Assembly (NCBI GenBank): GCA_020636355.1
Contig: JACJYB010000008.1
Coordinates: 83,501 to 147,500 of the forward strand
DNA from: Lewinellaceae bacterium
Lineage (GTDB): Bacteria > Bacteroidota > Bacteroidia > Chitinophagales > Saprospiraceae
Direction: 5' to 3'
DNA: 64,000 nt
Numbering within the stretch: the first letter of the stretch is position 1; each line of letters begins with the position of its first letter. Shown here in pieces: positions 16,064 through 25,181 of this stretch. The translations under genes and the position numbers were made by a program. The notes under the pieces were generated by a model. That model ran no database searches. It had not been told where the DNA came from and worked only from the letters and a program-made list of their open reading frames with translations.

Positions 16064-18094
16064 TTAAAAATAAACGTTTTGCCTTAATGCCTGTAAATCT
16101 TTAACGTTTTCAACCGGCATCTTGCAGGCAAATTGGTCACACAAAAAATAATAGGTCTTACCTGGGTCAGGCGGCGTGTGTTGTAACAGGGGCACGGATT
16201 GGTCCTGCCGATCGGCTAGCATTACAACCACATCCGGCCAATAATGCTTCCTTTGGCGGTCGTGAAAAGAAGGAGCCTGTGGTCCAATAATTGCCAATTG
16301 ATTGATTCCAAACCATATTTCGGTCATATTTACCGCTCCGGAAACAAATCCGGATAAATAACCATGGATCAAGGGCTCCAGGGATTGCATGGTTTTTACG
16401 GCGATCGCAAGCCAATCCGGACCATCCATCATATTTCCCAATCGCAACAATGAAGATGCTGCCGAACTGGTGGCTGAAGGATAGACATAATCGTACATCG
16501 GTTTTACTTCCACCGGTAATTCTCTGCTTGATTTGGGTACCATGACCCAATCTGTGGAATCCGGCTGGTAAAACTGTCCGATCATCTCCTGCGTCAACGC
16601 CCGGACCTGATGTAGATACTCTGTTCCTCCCGCCAATTGGATACGTTCAACCAGTGCGGCTATTATTCCTGCATAATCATCAAGAAATACTTCTTCTTGC
16701 CACCATCCACCTGCAAAAATATGCGCCAGCTGACCGGCATGACGGTGGTGGTCAAGGAAAAAATGCAGGGATTCATCCGCATCATCAATAAACTGCTGGT
16801 CACCCAATACATAGCCTGCATGATAAAGGGCTTTTATGACGAGGCCATTCCAGTGCGTCGAAATTTTATCATCCAAAAGCGGCCGGATGCGATGATCCCG
16901 GGCTGCTTTTAGCTTGGCACGTATCCCGGGCCATGGAGAATCCTTATCCAGTAATCTTTCAACATCTACCGCTTCCTGCAGATATAGGATATTAGTATGT
17001 TCCCAATTTCCCTGCACATTAAGGTCAAAATGGTCTTTTAACCAGATCCATTCCGGTTGGATAAGCAGGGACTCCAGTTCTGACCAACTCCAGGTATAAT
17101 ACTTGCCTTCTATTCCTTCCGAGTCCGCATCCAATGCACTGTAATATCCACCAGAGGAACGATGCATTTCCTGTTGCAGGAATTGATGGATATCCCGTAT
17201 AAAGAAAGCCCAGGTTTCATTTCCATCCAGTTGGTAGACATCAGCAAGCAGCTCCATGAGCTGGGCATTATCATAAAGCATTTTTTCAAAATGGGGCACT
17301 TTCCACGCACGGTCCGTAGCATACCGGGCCAGTCCTCCTCCGACCAAATCGTAGATACCTCCGCGCAGCATGGCGCGCAGGGTTCGTTGAACCTGCTCCA
17401 GGGCTTCTTTTTTACCCGTATGGTAGTAGATGCGGAGTAATAACTGAAGGGTGGTTATCATTGGAAACTTAGGTGCCTGACCGAATCCCCCAAATTGCCG
17501 GTCGAATTGTTTTGCCAATTCATAATACCATTCGGTCAAGGATTCCCGCTCATCCCGGTGGGCATAACTGTTGCCAACTTTCTGAACCAGATGACTTCGC
17601 TGGCCCTGAATGGCGCCGGTTAACTGGTCGGCCTGACGATCCACCTGACCCCGGTCCTCCCGATATGCCTGGCTGATCCGTTGCAATAGCTGCATCCAGG
17701 ACAACATGCCATGCCGTGGTTGAGGAGGAAAGTAGGTGCCTCCGTAGAATGGCTTCAGATCCGGAGTCAAAAAGCAGTTCAGGGGCCATCCTCCGCGACC
17801 GGTGAGGATCTGCACCGCATCCATGTAGACCTGATCCACATCGGGACGTTCTTCCCGGTCCACCTTAATGTTCACAAAATGCTGGTTCATAAACGACGCG
17901 ACGTCCTCATCCATAAAGGATTCTTCTTCCATCACATGACACCAGTGGCAACTGGAATATCCAATGCTTACCAGAATAGGTTTGTCTTCCCTGCGCGCTT
18001 TTTCATGTGCTTCAGCGCCCCAGGGATACCAATCAACCGGGTTATGCGCATGTTGCCGGAGGTAGGGACTAGTAGACTTTACCAATCGATTCAT
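16064..18094 (-). CDS. YyaL-type thioredoxin-domain protein (DUF255)
   Basis: A 676-residue protein of the YyaL/spermatogenesis-associated-protein-20 family. The N-terminal thioredoxin-like domain (DUF255, about residues 1-165) starts NRLVKSTSPYLRQHAHNPVDW and holds the CHWC pair at residues 49-52 followed by HVMEEESF. The remaining part is an (alpha/alpha)6-barrel like that of N-acylglucosamine 2-epimerases (KFPMITTLQLLLRIYYHTG, GGGLARYATDRAWKVPHFEKMLYDNAQL). The biochemical function is unresolved for the family. Its ATG directly abuts the stop of the PhnP-like gene, and its stop overlaps the ribosome-binding-site-like sequence of porP/sprF. Confidence 0.93.
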   Translation of the reverse strand: MNRLVKSTSPYLRQHAHNPVDWYPWGAEAHEKARREDKPILVSIGYSSCHWCHVMEEESFMDEDVASFMNQHFVNIKVDREERPDVDQVYMDAVQILTGRGGWPLNCFLTPDLKPFYGGTYFPPQPRHGMLSWMQLLQRISQAYREDRGQVDRQADQLTGAIQGQRSHLVQKVGNSYAHRDERESLTEWYYELAKQFDRQFGGFGQAPKFPMITTLQLLLRIYYHTGKKEALEQVQRTLRAMLRGGIYDLVGGGLARYATDRAWKVPHFEKMLYDNAQLMELLADVYQLDGNETWAFFIRDIHQFLQQEMHRSSGGYYSALDADSEGIEGKYYTWSWSELESLLIQPEWIWLKDHFDLNVQGNWEHTNILYLQEAVDVERLLDKDSPWPGIRAKLKAARDHRIRPLLDDKISTHWNGLVIKALYHAGYVLGDQQFIDDADESLHFFLDHHRHAGQLAHIFAGGWWQEEVFLDDYAGIIAALVERIQLAGGTEYLHQVRALTQEMIGQFYQPDSTDWVMVPKSSRELPVEVKPMYDYVYPSATSSAASSLLRLGNMMDGPDWLAIAVKTMQSLEPLIHGYLSGFVSGAVNMTEIWFGINQLAIIGPQAPSFHDRQRKHYWPDVVVMLADRQDQSVPLLQHTPPDPGKTYYFLCDQFACKMPVENVKDLQALRQNVYF

Positions 18095-18859
18095 TCAAAT
18101 GTTGATTTCGAGTCCATCGTAAGCAAACGATACCTGCGAAGGAAGGGTGGATTGAATACTGGCATGCAGCCCCATCTCATGGCTCATATGCGTCAGATAA
18201 CATGATTTGGGTTGGATCCGTTCGATGTAATGCAAGGCTTCTTCCAGATTGATGTGCGAATGATGCGGTTTGTGGTGCAAAGCGCTGATAATTAGAACAT
18301 CAATCCCCTTGATGAGTTCAAGACTGCGATCAGGTATGGCTTTGACATCTGTGAGGTAGACAAAGTGTGGGAACAAATATCCGAAAATATCCAGTGAACC
18401 ATGATGAATGGTCAATGGTACAATCTGCAGATCACCCACATGAAACGGAAGGTATGGCTCCAGTGGAATGGCTTTAATACGTGGCGCTCCGGGATAAGGG
18501 TTGTCGTCAAAAATGTATCTGAATCGTACTTTCAGCTCGTCAAGAACACGTTCCAGTCCAAACACGGGCATGTCACGGCGGGTCATAAAATTATATGGCC
18601 GCACGTCATCAAGACCGCTGACGTGGTCATTGTGTTCATGCGTGAGCAGGAGCGCATCGACCTGCTCTATTTGCTCCCGCAGCATTTGCTGACGAAAATC
18701 CGGCCCGACGTCAATAACGATCGTGGTGGTATCCGACCGGACTAAAACAGAAGTACGCAACCGTTTATCCTTGGGATCATTAGAGCGGCAGACGGCACAA
18801 TGGCACCCAATGACCGGGATACCCTGAGAGGTGCCGGTTCCAAGGACATTAATCTTCAC
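18095..18859 (-). CDS. PhnP-like metallo-beta-lactamase-fold phosphodiesterase
   Basis: A 254-residue cytoplasmic MBL-fold hydrolase. The metal motif HEHNDH is at residues 74-79 and is followed by SGLDDVRPYNF, typical of the PhnP/tRNase Z-like group. An N-terminal cysteine cluster, GCHCAVCRSNDPKDKR (18-33), resembles the PhnP structural zinc site. Further metal ligands are in LTIHHGSLD and LKIHH-type and THMSHEMG segments. PhnP hydrolyses cyclic phosphate esters, but no phn genes are near and the substrate here is unknown. It overlaps the preceding small gene by 11 bases and abuts the YyaL-like gene. Confidence 0.88.
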   Translation of the reverse strand: MKINVLGTGTSQGIPVIGCHCAVCRSNDPKDKRLRTSVLVRSDTTTIVIDVGPDFRQQMLREQIEQVDALLLTHEHNDHVSGLDDVRPYNFMTRRDMPVFGLERVLDELKVRFRYIFDDNPYPGAPRIKAIPLEPYLPFHVGDLQIVPLTIHHGSLDIFGYLFPHFVYLTDVKAIPDRSLELIKGIDVLIISALHHKPHHSHINLEEALHYIERIQPKSCYLTHMSHEMGLHASIQSTLPSQVSFAYDGLEINI

Positions 18860-19136
18860 CGACTGTCTCAGCTTTTAACAAAGACCGCAGAGAACTCCAG
18901 TATTTTTTCCCCTCTTCGCTGAACTGATCCGGGTTAAATTCAATGGTTGACAGCAAATCCAGTAAGACCTGTACCCGACCGTCTACTTCAAAAAATTTAT
19001 TGACGACGACGACCTTTTGATGCTCAACCAAACAATACCCCGACTGAAAATTACCTTTCTCATACCGCACCGTATAATCCATCTCCTTATAAATGTGTTC
19101 TAATTTTTCTAGTGTTCTTTTGGTGTAATTTCCCAT
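18849..19136 (-). CDS. Small conserved protein of unknown function
   Basis: A 95-residue soluble protein without signal peptide or membrane segment. It starts with a helical stretch (YTKRTLEKLEHIYKEMDYTVRYEKG), then beta-strand-rich sequence with YCLVEHQKVVVVNKFFEVDGR, then a helix (LLDLLSTIEFN). I start at the ATG at 19136; a TTG-started extension to 19157 adds seven residues. It overlaps the PhnP-like gene by 11 bases, implying coupled translation. I recognise it as a Bacteroidota-type conserved hypothetical, but I cannot assign a function. Confidence 0.75.
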   Translation of the reverse strand: MGNYTKRTLEKLEHIYKEMDYTVRYEKGNFQSGYCLVEHQKVVVVNKFFEVDGRVQVLLDLLSTIEFNPDQFSEEGKKYWSSLRSLLKAETVGED

Positions 19137-19252
19137 GGGGTGTTTAATTTGAAACAAAGATATTCGTTTCTAAGGTTCAGCCTGCATCGCAACACGATGA
19201 AATGTATACCCGGCGAGTGGAGGATGGATCAAATATCCAATTAAATTAAGCC

Positions 19253-19906
19253 GTGCAATATCGACGCATCATTTACATTTTGATCATACTGCTAAGTTCT
19301 GTTCAGCGAACTTCGGCCCAGGAGCTGCGGTTCTCGCTGGGTGCACTCGCAGGCTTATCACTATCCCAGATTGATGGTGATAATTTACAGGGTTACGATC
19401 ATGTAGGGTTGATGGCCGGTCTGAATTCAACGGCACACATCACCGGGAGATTTTCATTTTCAGTTGAACTGATGTACAATCAGCGCGGCAGTAAATCTAA
19501 CCGCCTTAGCAACCAAAATTATCTGCCCACGCCCCTCAAAGTGACAACGGAGTACGCTGAGATTAATGCCTTGTTTCATCTATTGGATTGGCTACACGAA
19601 CAAGAAAAGTATTATCGATTGGATGCATTTGCAGGTGTAACGATCGGAAAACTTATCCGGACCAAGATAACTGATCCCACCGTCCGGGTTGAAAATTTCA
19701 ACAATATTGCAACTGAATTTAATGCCACCGACCTTGGTTTCATACTTGGCGTTGGGTATAAGATAAACCGGAATTGGGGTTGGGGGTTGCGTTTTTCTCG
19801 TTCCTTAAACAAACTTTTTGACGCTGAGAAAAGCAGGATAGCAAGTCCGGTTCTGAGAGATTGGAAAGCTTACTTCATTGCTCTCTATACGTTTTATACT
19901 TTTTGA
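19253..19906 (+). CDS. Outer-membrane beta-barrel protein (PorT-like family)
   Basis: A 217-residue outer-membrane protein with a signal peptide (about residues 1-22, ending TSAQ) and an eight-strand barrel-like pattern of alternating hydrophobic residues: FSLGALAGLSLSQIDGD, VGLMAGLNSTAHI, FSFSVELMYNQRG, YYRLDAFAGVTIG, LGFILGVGYKI, GWGLRFSRSLN, and a final aromatic-rich strand YFIALYTFYTF. This matches the broad Bacteroidota PorT-like/OmpW-like barrel domain; it is not necessarily PorT of the secretion system. The start is a GTG at 19253. It is divergent from the small conserved gene. Confidence 0.82.
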   Translation: MQYRRIIYILIILLSSVQRTSAQELRFSLGALAGLSLSQIDGDNLQGYDHVGLMAGLNSTAHITGRFSFSVELMYNQRGSKSNRLSNQNYLPTPLKVTTEYAEINALFHLLDWLHEQEKYYRLDAFAGVTIGKLIRTKITDPTVRVENFNNIATEFNATDLGFILGVGYKINRNWGWGLRFSRSLNKLFDAEKSRIASPVLRDWKAYFIALYTFYTF

Positions 19907-19942
19907 TCCCGGCGACAGCAGGGGTACATGAATCTCAGGCCG

Positions 19943-19950
19943 TATCTTTG
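19943..19950 (+). promoter_or_regulatory. Candidate -7 element of the Ppx/GppA gene
   Basis: TATCTTTG matches the Bacteroidota TAnnTTTG -7 consensus exactly and ends 12 bases before the ATG at 19963, predicting a leader of only a few bases. No convincing -33 TTTG was found. Confidence 0.5.
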
Positions 19951-19962
19951 CAAAAAACCGCC

Positions 19963-20862
19963 ATGCAACGAAAAGCAGTCATTGATTTAGGCACCAACAC
20001 CTTTCATCTGCTTATCGTCGAGCAGCAGGAGCATACCCTCCATACCCTATTAAAAGTGCGGGAATATGTCAAATTGGGCGCAGACGGTATCCACCAATTA
20101 TCCGAAGCTGCAATGGAAAGAGGTATCCGGACCCTGGCAGATTTTGCGAGCAAGCTGAAGGAATATCAGGTTGAAGAATACCGGGCTATCGGAACAGCCG
20201 CGCTACGCACAGCATCCAATACAGCATCCTTTTTGGTTGATGTTCTGCATAGCACCGGATTGAAGATTGAGGTCATCAGTCCGGAGCTTGAAGCGGACTT
20301 GATCAGCAAAGGTATCCGGATGGATGTTCCATTGTCCCGGATGGAGTCATCCATGATGCTAGATATCGGCGGTGGCAGTGTCGAATGTATTTTCCATAAT
20401 TATGAGCAGCTCCAGGAAGCGGTAAGCTTTCCGGTTGGGGTTGCCGTCCTGCACCGGATGTTTCATCACCATGATCCGCTTCGTATGGACGAAGAAACTC
20501 AATTGCGGAATCATTTGGATCAATACTATAAGCCGCTCAGCAGGCGTTTCCGGAATTCCAGGCCGGTAATGATCGGAGCTTCCGGCAGTTTTGAAGTCCT
20601 GGATGATTATTTTACAGTACCCTGTCCATGGAGTGCTGAGGAAGTCTTAAAGATTTGCCGGGAAATTGCTGCAATGAATCAGGCTGCCCGTGAATCCCAT
20701 CCGGCAATACCCTCCGAACGGGTAGGCTATATCGTGATGGCCTGCGTACTTATCGCTTATTTGATTGAGGAATTTGATATTCCACAGGTTTGGTATACTC
20801 CTTTCGCTTTAAAGGAAGGTGTCCTCTCCGTATGGTATCCGGACCATAAGCTTGTAAGTTAA
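19963..20862 (+). CDS. Ppx/GppA family phosphatase
   Basis: A 299-residue protein of the exopolyphosphatase/guanosine pentaphosphate phosphatase family (ASKHA fold), which removes phosphate from polyphosphate or pppGpp. The phosphate-1 loop is IDLGTNTFHLLI (residues 6-17), the second is LDIGGGSVECIF, and IGASGSFEVLDD is the adenosine-like loop. The C-terminal HD domain of long Ppx is absent, as in many short Bacteroidota members. The ATG at 19963 is supported by the family start and the -7-like box just upstream; an earlier frame from 19861 overlaps the barrel gene. Confidence 0.92.
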   Translation: MQRKAVIDLGTNTFHLLIVEQQEHTLHTLLKVREYVKLGADGIHQLSEAAMERGIRTLADFASKLKEYQVEEYRAIGTAALRTASNTASFLVDVLHSTGLKIEVISPELEADLISKGIRMDVPLSRMESSMMLDIGGGSVECIFHNYEQLQEAVSFPVGVAVLHRMFHHHDPLRMDEETQLRNHLDQYYKPLSRRFRNSRPVMIGASGSFEVLDDYFTVPCPWSAEEVLKICREIAAMNQAARESHPAIPSERVGYIVMACVLIAYLIEEFDIPQVWYTPFALKEGVLSVWYPDHKLVS

Positions 20863-20900
20863 ACACGGTAAGCCTGGATCAGCTTTCGACCAACGAGCCC

Positions 20901-21272
20901 CTATTCCTCTTCTCCCATCTGATGATCTTCCCGCAATCGCTGGAAGAGATCCCGCAACCGGTACATTTCATCGAGGGTATCGTCCAGAAAAAATTCAAAT
21001 TGGGGCATTCGTCTCAACTGTTTGCGTAGCCGGATGGACATGGCTTGCCGAACCCGGCTATAGTTTTCTTCCAATTCCAGGATCACGGCCTGCTTATTTT
21101 CGGTATTAAAAACACTCAGATAAACTTTAGCTATCAGGAGGTCAGGAGACATAACCACATTGGTCACGGTCACGAGCGGGTCCCCATACAAGTAGGATCC
21201 TTCTTGGGTCAGAAACATGGAAATATTGCGTTTGACCAGTTCTGCAACCTGACTTTGTCGTATGGAAGGCAT
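20901..21272 (-). CDS. rbfA: Ribosome-binding factor A
   Basis: A 123-residue RbfA, a KH-fold protein that helps mature the 5' end of 16S rRNA in the 30S subunit, especially in the cold. Family features are SIRQSQVAELVKRNISMFL, VTNVVMSPDLLIAKVYLSVF, RKQLRRMPQFEFFLDDTLDEM and an acidic C-terminal tail (DHQMGEEE). It is divergent from recG with 98 bases between the starts. Confidence 0.96.
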   Translation of the reverse strand: MPSIRQSQVAELVKRNISMFLTQEGSYLYGDPLVTVTNVVMSPDLLIAKVYLSVFNTENKQAVILELEENYSRVRQAMSIRLRKQLRRMPQFEFFLDDTLDEMYRLRDLFQRLREDHQMGEEE

Positions 21273-21359
21273 GGAGCGAGATTTAGTGCAAATATATTAT
21301 AATTCTCAGCTCCTCTTAACGCAGGAAGGTACGTCGGGGTTCAAATAACAAATGGTGCG

Positions 21360-21367
21360 TACCTTTG
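21360..21367 (+). promoter_or_regulatory. Candidate -7 element overlapping the recG start region
   Basis: TACCTTTG matches the TAnnTTTG consensus and ends only four bases before the ATG at 21371. If it is the real promoter, the transcript begins near or after that ATG, and translation would start at the ATG at 21380 or later from a nearly leaderless mRNA. Confidence 0.45.
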
Positions 21368-21370
21368 CAT

Positions 21371-23515
21371 ATGGCGGCAATGCCTGATTTTCCTACGAAA
21401 AGCGAAACCTTGATCGTCAGAAATCACATTCTCCTCAGCAATATTGAGTTCCTGAAAGGGGTAGGACCCAAACGGGCATTACTGCTTCAGCAGGAGCTAG
21501 GGATCCATACCTTCGCCGATTTATTGTTTGATTTCCCCTTCCGATATATTGACAAAACCACGTTTCACCAGATCCGTGACATTACGGAAGATGGAAGCAC
21601 CGTCCAGCTAAAAGGCGTTCTGACCGATTTGCGGACCATCGGAGTAGGACGAAAAAAACGGATGAGCGGCAAACTGAGAGATGAAACAGGCACCATTCAG
21701 TTGATCTGGTTTAAAGGATTTCAGTGGATAGAAAATCTGGTGGTTGGAAATGAATACATCCTTTATGGTAAGGTTAATTTGTTTAAAGGGACGGCGACCA
21801 TGGCACATCCGGAATTTGAAAAGACCGGAAGTCAGCAAAAACCAGTTCGCTTTGAGCCGGTGTATCGCAGCACCGAGAAACTGAACCAGGCCGGTCTGGA
21901 CAGTCGAAACCGGGCCAAGCTGGTAGCTCATCTATTGGAGCGGTTAAGAGGCGACCTGATCCCGGAAACATTACCGGGCTACCTCCTGCAAAAAACAAAA
22001 ATGATGGATCGTCAGGAAGCCTTGGAATACATCCATTATCCCCCGGACCAGGAACGCCTGGACAGAGCATCCTTTCGCTTGAAGTTCGAAGAATTGTTTT
22101 TCTCCCAATTAAGGCTACTTTATCTGAAACAACAGCGCACGCTGGCGACAGCAGGTTATGCTTTTCTGGTGGTCGGAGATCACCTCAATGATTTTTACCG
22201 CCAAAAATTGCCCTTTGAACTTACCAATGCCCAGAAGCGGGTCATCAAAGAGATCCGTAAGGACCTCGGGTCCGGATACCAGATGAATCGGTTACTTCAG
22301 GGTGATGTCGGTAGTGGTAAGACGATGGTCGCCCTGATGTGTATGCTGATAGCCCTGGATAATGGCTATCAAAGCTGTCTCCTGGCTCCTACGGAAATCC
22401 TGGCCAGCCAACATTATCGATCCCTGTCCAATCTAACCCAGGGGCTTGGCATCCGAATCGCTTACTTATCCGGTTCTGTGAAGGGTAATCAACGCAAGGA
22501 GACCTTGCGATGGTTGCATGCCGGTGAAATCCATATTATCGTTGGCACCCATGCCCTACTGGAAGACCCCGTACGCTTTAAACGCTTAGGCCTTTGTATT
22601 ATTGATGAACAACACCGGTTTGGCGTCGAGCAACGATCCCGTTTATGGCAGAAAGCTTCACCCCATCCGCCCCACGTACTGGTTATGACGGCCACCCCCA
22701 TACCGCGTACCCTGGCCATGACGCTATATGGAGATCTTGATGTATCGGTTATTGACGAATTGCCGCCAGGAAGGAAAGAAATCAAAACCCTCCACCGGAC
22801 CGAAGCAACCCGTCCCCAGGTCATCGAGTTCCTGCGTATGCAGATCGAAGCCGGCAGGCAGATCTATGTGGTTTACCCGCTGATCGAAGAATCGGAAAAA
22901 CTGGACCTGCAGAACTTGCAAACCGGCTATGAAGCCTTACTCCAGCACTTTCCCAGACCAAAATATCAAATGAGTATTGTCCATGGCCGGATGAAGCCGG
23001 AAGACAAAGAATTTGAAATGAAGCGATTTATCGATCGCAAAACACAGATCCTGGTATCCACAACCGTCATCGAGGTAGGGGTGGATGTCCCCAATGCATC
23101 CGTGATGGTCATTGAAAATACCGAGCGTTTCGGCTTGTCTCAATTGCATCAGTTGCGGGGTCGTGTGGGCCGGGGAGGTGAACAATCTTATTGTCTGCTG
23201 ATGACCGGATTTAATCTTTCCGCCGAAGCCAAGAAGCGAATTGATATCATGGTGCGCACCAACAATGGCTTTGAAATCGCAGAAGCAGACCTGGAATTAC
23301 GCGGTCCGGGCGACATTGAAGGCACGCGGCAAAGCGGTCAGATGGAGTTTGCCATTGCCGATCTTGGAAAAGACGGTAAGATCCTGCAGGCAGCCCGCGC
23401 CTTAGCCAAAGCCATCCTCACCAAGGACCCGCAGCTTCAGTCGGAATTCAACGCTCCATTGCGCTACTACCTGGATCACATCGCGGATCAGATCACCTGG
23501 AGTAAAATCGCATGA
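21371..23515 (+). CDS. recG: ATP-dependent DNA helicase RecG
   Basis: A 714-residue RecG, which reverses stalled forks and processes branched DNA. The N-terminal wedge domain has IEFLKGVGPKRALLLQQELG, and an OB-fold follows. Helicase motifs are complete: QGDVGSGKTMVALM (Walker A), LLAPTEILASQHY, VGTHALLED, IIDEQHRFGVEQR (DEQH box), MTATPIPRTLAM, VSTTVIEVGVDVPNASVM and QLRGRVGRG, with the C-terminal RFGLSQLHQ and DLELRGPGDIEGTRQSG. ATG choices are 21371 and 21380; the position of the TACCTTTG box favours the second if it is a true promoter. Confidence 0.97.
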   Translation: MAAMPDFPTKSETLIVRNHILLSNIEFLKGVGPKRALLLQQELGIHTFADLLFDFPFRYIDKTTFHQIRDITEDGSTVQLKGVLTDLRTIGVGRKKRMSGKLRDETGTIQLIWFKGFQWIENLVVGNEYILYGKVNLFKGTATMAHPEFEKTGSQQKPVRFEPVYRSTEKLNQAGLDSRNRAKLVAHLLERLRGDLIPETLPGYLLQKTKMMDRQEALEYIHYPPDQERLDRASFRLKFEELFFSQLRLLYLKQQRTLATAGYAFLVVGDHLNDFYRQKLPFELTNAQKRVIKEIRKDLGSGYQMNRLLQGDVGSGKTMVALMCMLIALDNGYQSCLLAPTEILASQHYRSLSNLTQGLGIRIAYLSGSVKGNQRKETLRWLHAGEIHIIVGTHALLEDPVRFKRLGLCIIDEQHRFGVEQRSRLWQKASPHPPHVLVMTATPIPRTLAMTLYGDLDVSVIDELPPGRKEIKTLHRTEATRPQVIEFLRMQIEAGRQIYVVYPLIEESEKLDLQNLQTGYEALLQHFPRPKYQMSIVHGRMKPEDKEFEMKRFIDRKTQILVSTTVIEVGVDVPNASVMVIENTERFGLSQLHQLRGRVGRGGEQSYCLLMTGFNLSAEAKKRIDIMVRTNNGFEIAEADLELRGPGDIEGTRQSGQMEFAIADLGKDGKILQAARALAKAILTKDPQLQSEFNAPLRYYLDHIADQITWSKIA

Positions 23516-23628
23516 TCCACCGCCCAAATGCTCCGGTTAATCCGAAAATGAAGCTCTTCAGTAGAAAAGAATGACCGATTCAGGTCTAATCGAGATAAAT
23601 TAGTTGCATCTAAATTTTGTATTGACCT

Positions 23629-23967
23629 ATGAGTCGCAGACCCTATAAAACAACCGGATGTTTCCGGTTCTTTATCTTAATCATCATTCTCGCTCCGGTC
23701 GCTTATCTGGTGGCTTCTTACGTAAATGGTGAGGATGGAATCTCAAACATCAAGCGCTTACTGCACCTGGACGGTAAGGAAATCACGGTGTCCACCAATG
23801 ATGCAGCAGGCACCGACAATGCAGATATCCTGAAAGAACAAGTCCGTATCAAAGATGCACGGATTGAAGAGTTGATGAAGGAAAATGATAAATTGAAAAA
23901 AGACATTCAAGACATGCAGGCCCTGCTGAATAAGTTGAACAATCTGCAAGATTCCGGTAATCAATAG
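23629..23967 (+). CDS. Membrane-anchored coiled-coil protein of unknown function
   Basis: A 112-residue protein with a basic N-terminus (SRRPYKTTG), one transmembrane helix (about residues 12-30, FRFFILIIILAPVAYLVAS), a linker of about 30 residues, then a charged heptad-like coiled coil from about 65 to 105 (ILKEQVRIKDARIEELMKEN and DKLKKDIQDMQALLNKLNN). The layout suggests a small inner-membrane protein with a periplasmic coiled coil. I recognise no family. It stands alone between recG and the serA-like gene. Confidence 0.7.
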   Translation: MSRRPYKTTGCFRFFILIIILAPVAYLVASYVNGEDGISNIKRLLHLDGKEITVSTNDAAGTDNADILKEQVRIKDARIEELMKENDKLKKDIQDMQALLNKLNNLQDSGNQ

Positions 23968-24134
23968 CAAAGGAGCACAGGTGGATGATGACCCCAATGG
24001 TCAATCGGCCTTCGCGGTGGCAAAAAAAATTTCATTTGCTCTTATTCGCGTATCTCCATAAATATTGGTTGTTAATTTGCCAGTTTAGAATAATCACCAA
24101 CCATTCTTTCAAATTACGCAATATTGCAAGGTTC

Positions 24135-24160
24135 ATTACGGGCCACCTTCCGGCCGTAAT
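24135..24160 (+). terminator. Possible weak hairpin before the serA-like gene
   Basis: ATTACGGGCC faces GGCCGTAAT with one bulged base, followed by TCTTACTTG. It could end transcripts from the coiled-coil gene, but it lacks a clean T-run. The remaining intergenic sequence 23968-24224 shows nothing else I can support. Confidence 0.35.
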
Positions 24161-24224
24161 TCTTACTTGTACAGGTATTTCCCTATATTTTCTTTAAAAT
24201 TGCGTGGTAAAATCAACCGGGAGT

Positions 24225-25181
24225 ATGATACGTATCTTAGTCAATGATGGAATAGAACAGGATGGCCAAACCCTGTTAGAAGAAGCTAATTTCATTGTTG
24301 ATACCGAAAAAATTCCCCAAGAGGAATTGCCTCAAAGGTTGCCTGATTACGATGTTATCATCGTTCGCAGCGCGACGAAAGTGCGTAAAGAACTGATCGA
24401 TAAATGTCCCAACCTGAAAGTCATTGCCAGAGGCGGTGTCGGGCTGGACAATATTGATGTGGATTATGCACAAAGCAAAGGCATCACGGTATTCAATACA
24501 CCGGCAGCCTCATCTAAGTCGGTTGCCGAACTTGCTTTCGCACATATTTTTGCTCTGGCACGCGGCCTGCATCTCTCCAACCGGGAGCTCCCCAAGGGTT
24601 CTGATTTTGCCAAGCTGAAAAAACGTTTCTCCAGTGGCTTTGAATTGCGGGGACGCACACTGGGTATCCTCGGCCTTGGACGTATCGGTCAGGAATCTGC
24701 CCGGATAGCGCTTGCATTAGGCATGCATGTGATCCCGGTGGATATCGTCATTGATGAAGCTGAAATTGATATCGAATTCGATCGTTACTCAGACATCAAA
24801 GTTCGGCTCCATCTGGAATCCGAGAAAATGGATACCATGCTACAGGAAGCAGACGTGATCACCGTCCATGTTCCATTTAAAGGGGGTAAACCGCTGATCG
24901 GAGGTCAGGAGATTGCCAGAATGAAAGACGGTGTTATTCTTATCAATACCGCTCGTGGTGGAGCGATCGATGAAGAAGCCCTGCTGAGTGCCCTGGACAG
25001 TGGCAAGGTTGGTGGCGCAGGCATCGACGTTTTTATGAACGAACCGACGCCAAACCCCATTTTATTATCGCACGATAAAGTGTCTGTAACGCCACACATC
25101 GGAGCCAGCACGGAAGAAGCACAGACCCGCATCGGCCTTGAATTGGCTGAACGGATCATTCAGCATTTTGACCGCGGTTAA
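24225..25181 (+). CDS. D-3-phosphoglycerate dehydrogenase-like D-2-hydroxyacid dehydrogenase
   Basis: A 318-residue NAD-dependent D-isomer-specific 2-hydroxyacid dehydrogenase, most likely the short (ACT-less) 3-phosphoglycerate dehydrogenase that starts serine synthesis. It has KVIARGGVGLDNIDVDYA and AASSKSVAELAFAHIFALAR, the NAD-binding loop GILGLGRIGQESARIA, and catalytic residues in INTARGGAIDEEAL (Arg), GGAGIDVFMNEP (Glu) and TPHIGASTEEAQ (His). I use the ATG at 24225; a GTG at 24204 would add seven residues. Its last four bases overlap the stop of the convergent FKBP gene. Confidence 0.9.
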   Translation: MIRILVNDGIEQDGQTLLEEANFIVDTEKIPQEELPQRLPDYDVIIVRSATKVRKELIDKCPNLKVIARGGVGLDNIDVDYAQSKGITVFNTPAASSKSVAELAFAHIFALARGLHLSNRELPKGSDFAKLKKRFSSGFELRGRTLGILGLGRIGQESARIALALGMHVIPVDIVIDEAEIDIEFDRYSDIKVRLHLESEKMDTMLQEADVITVHVPFKGGKPLIGGQEIARMKDGVILINTARGGAIDEEALLSALDSGKVGGAGIDVFMNEPTPNPILLSHDKVSVTPHIGASTEEAQTRIGLELAERIIQHFDRG

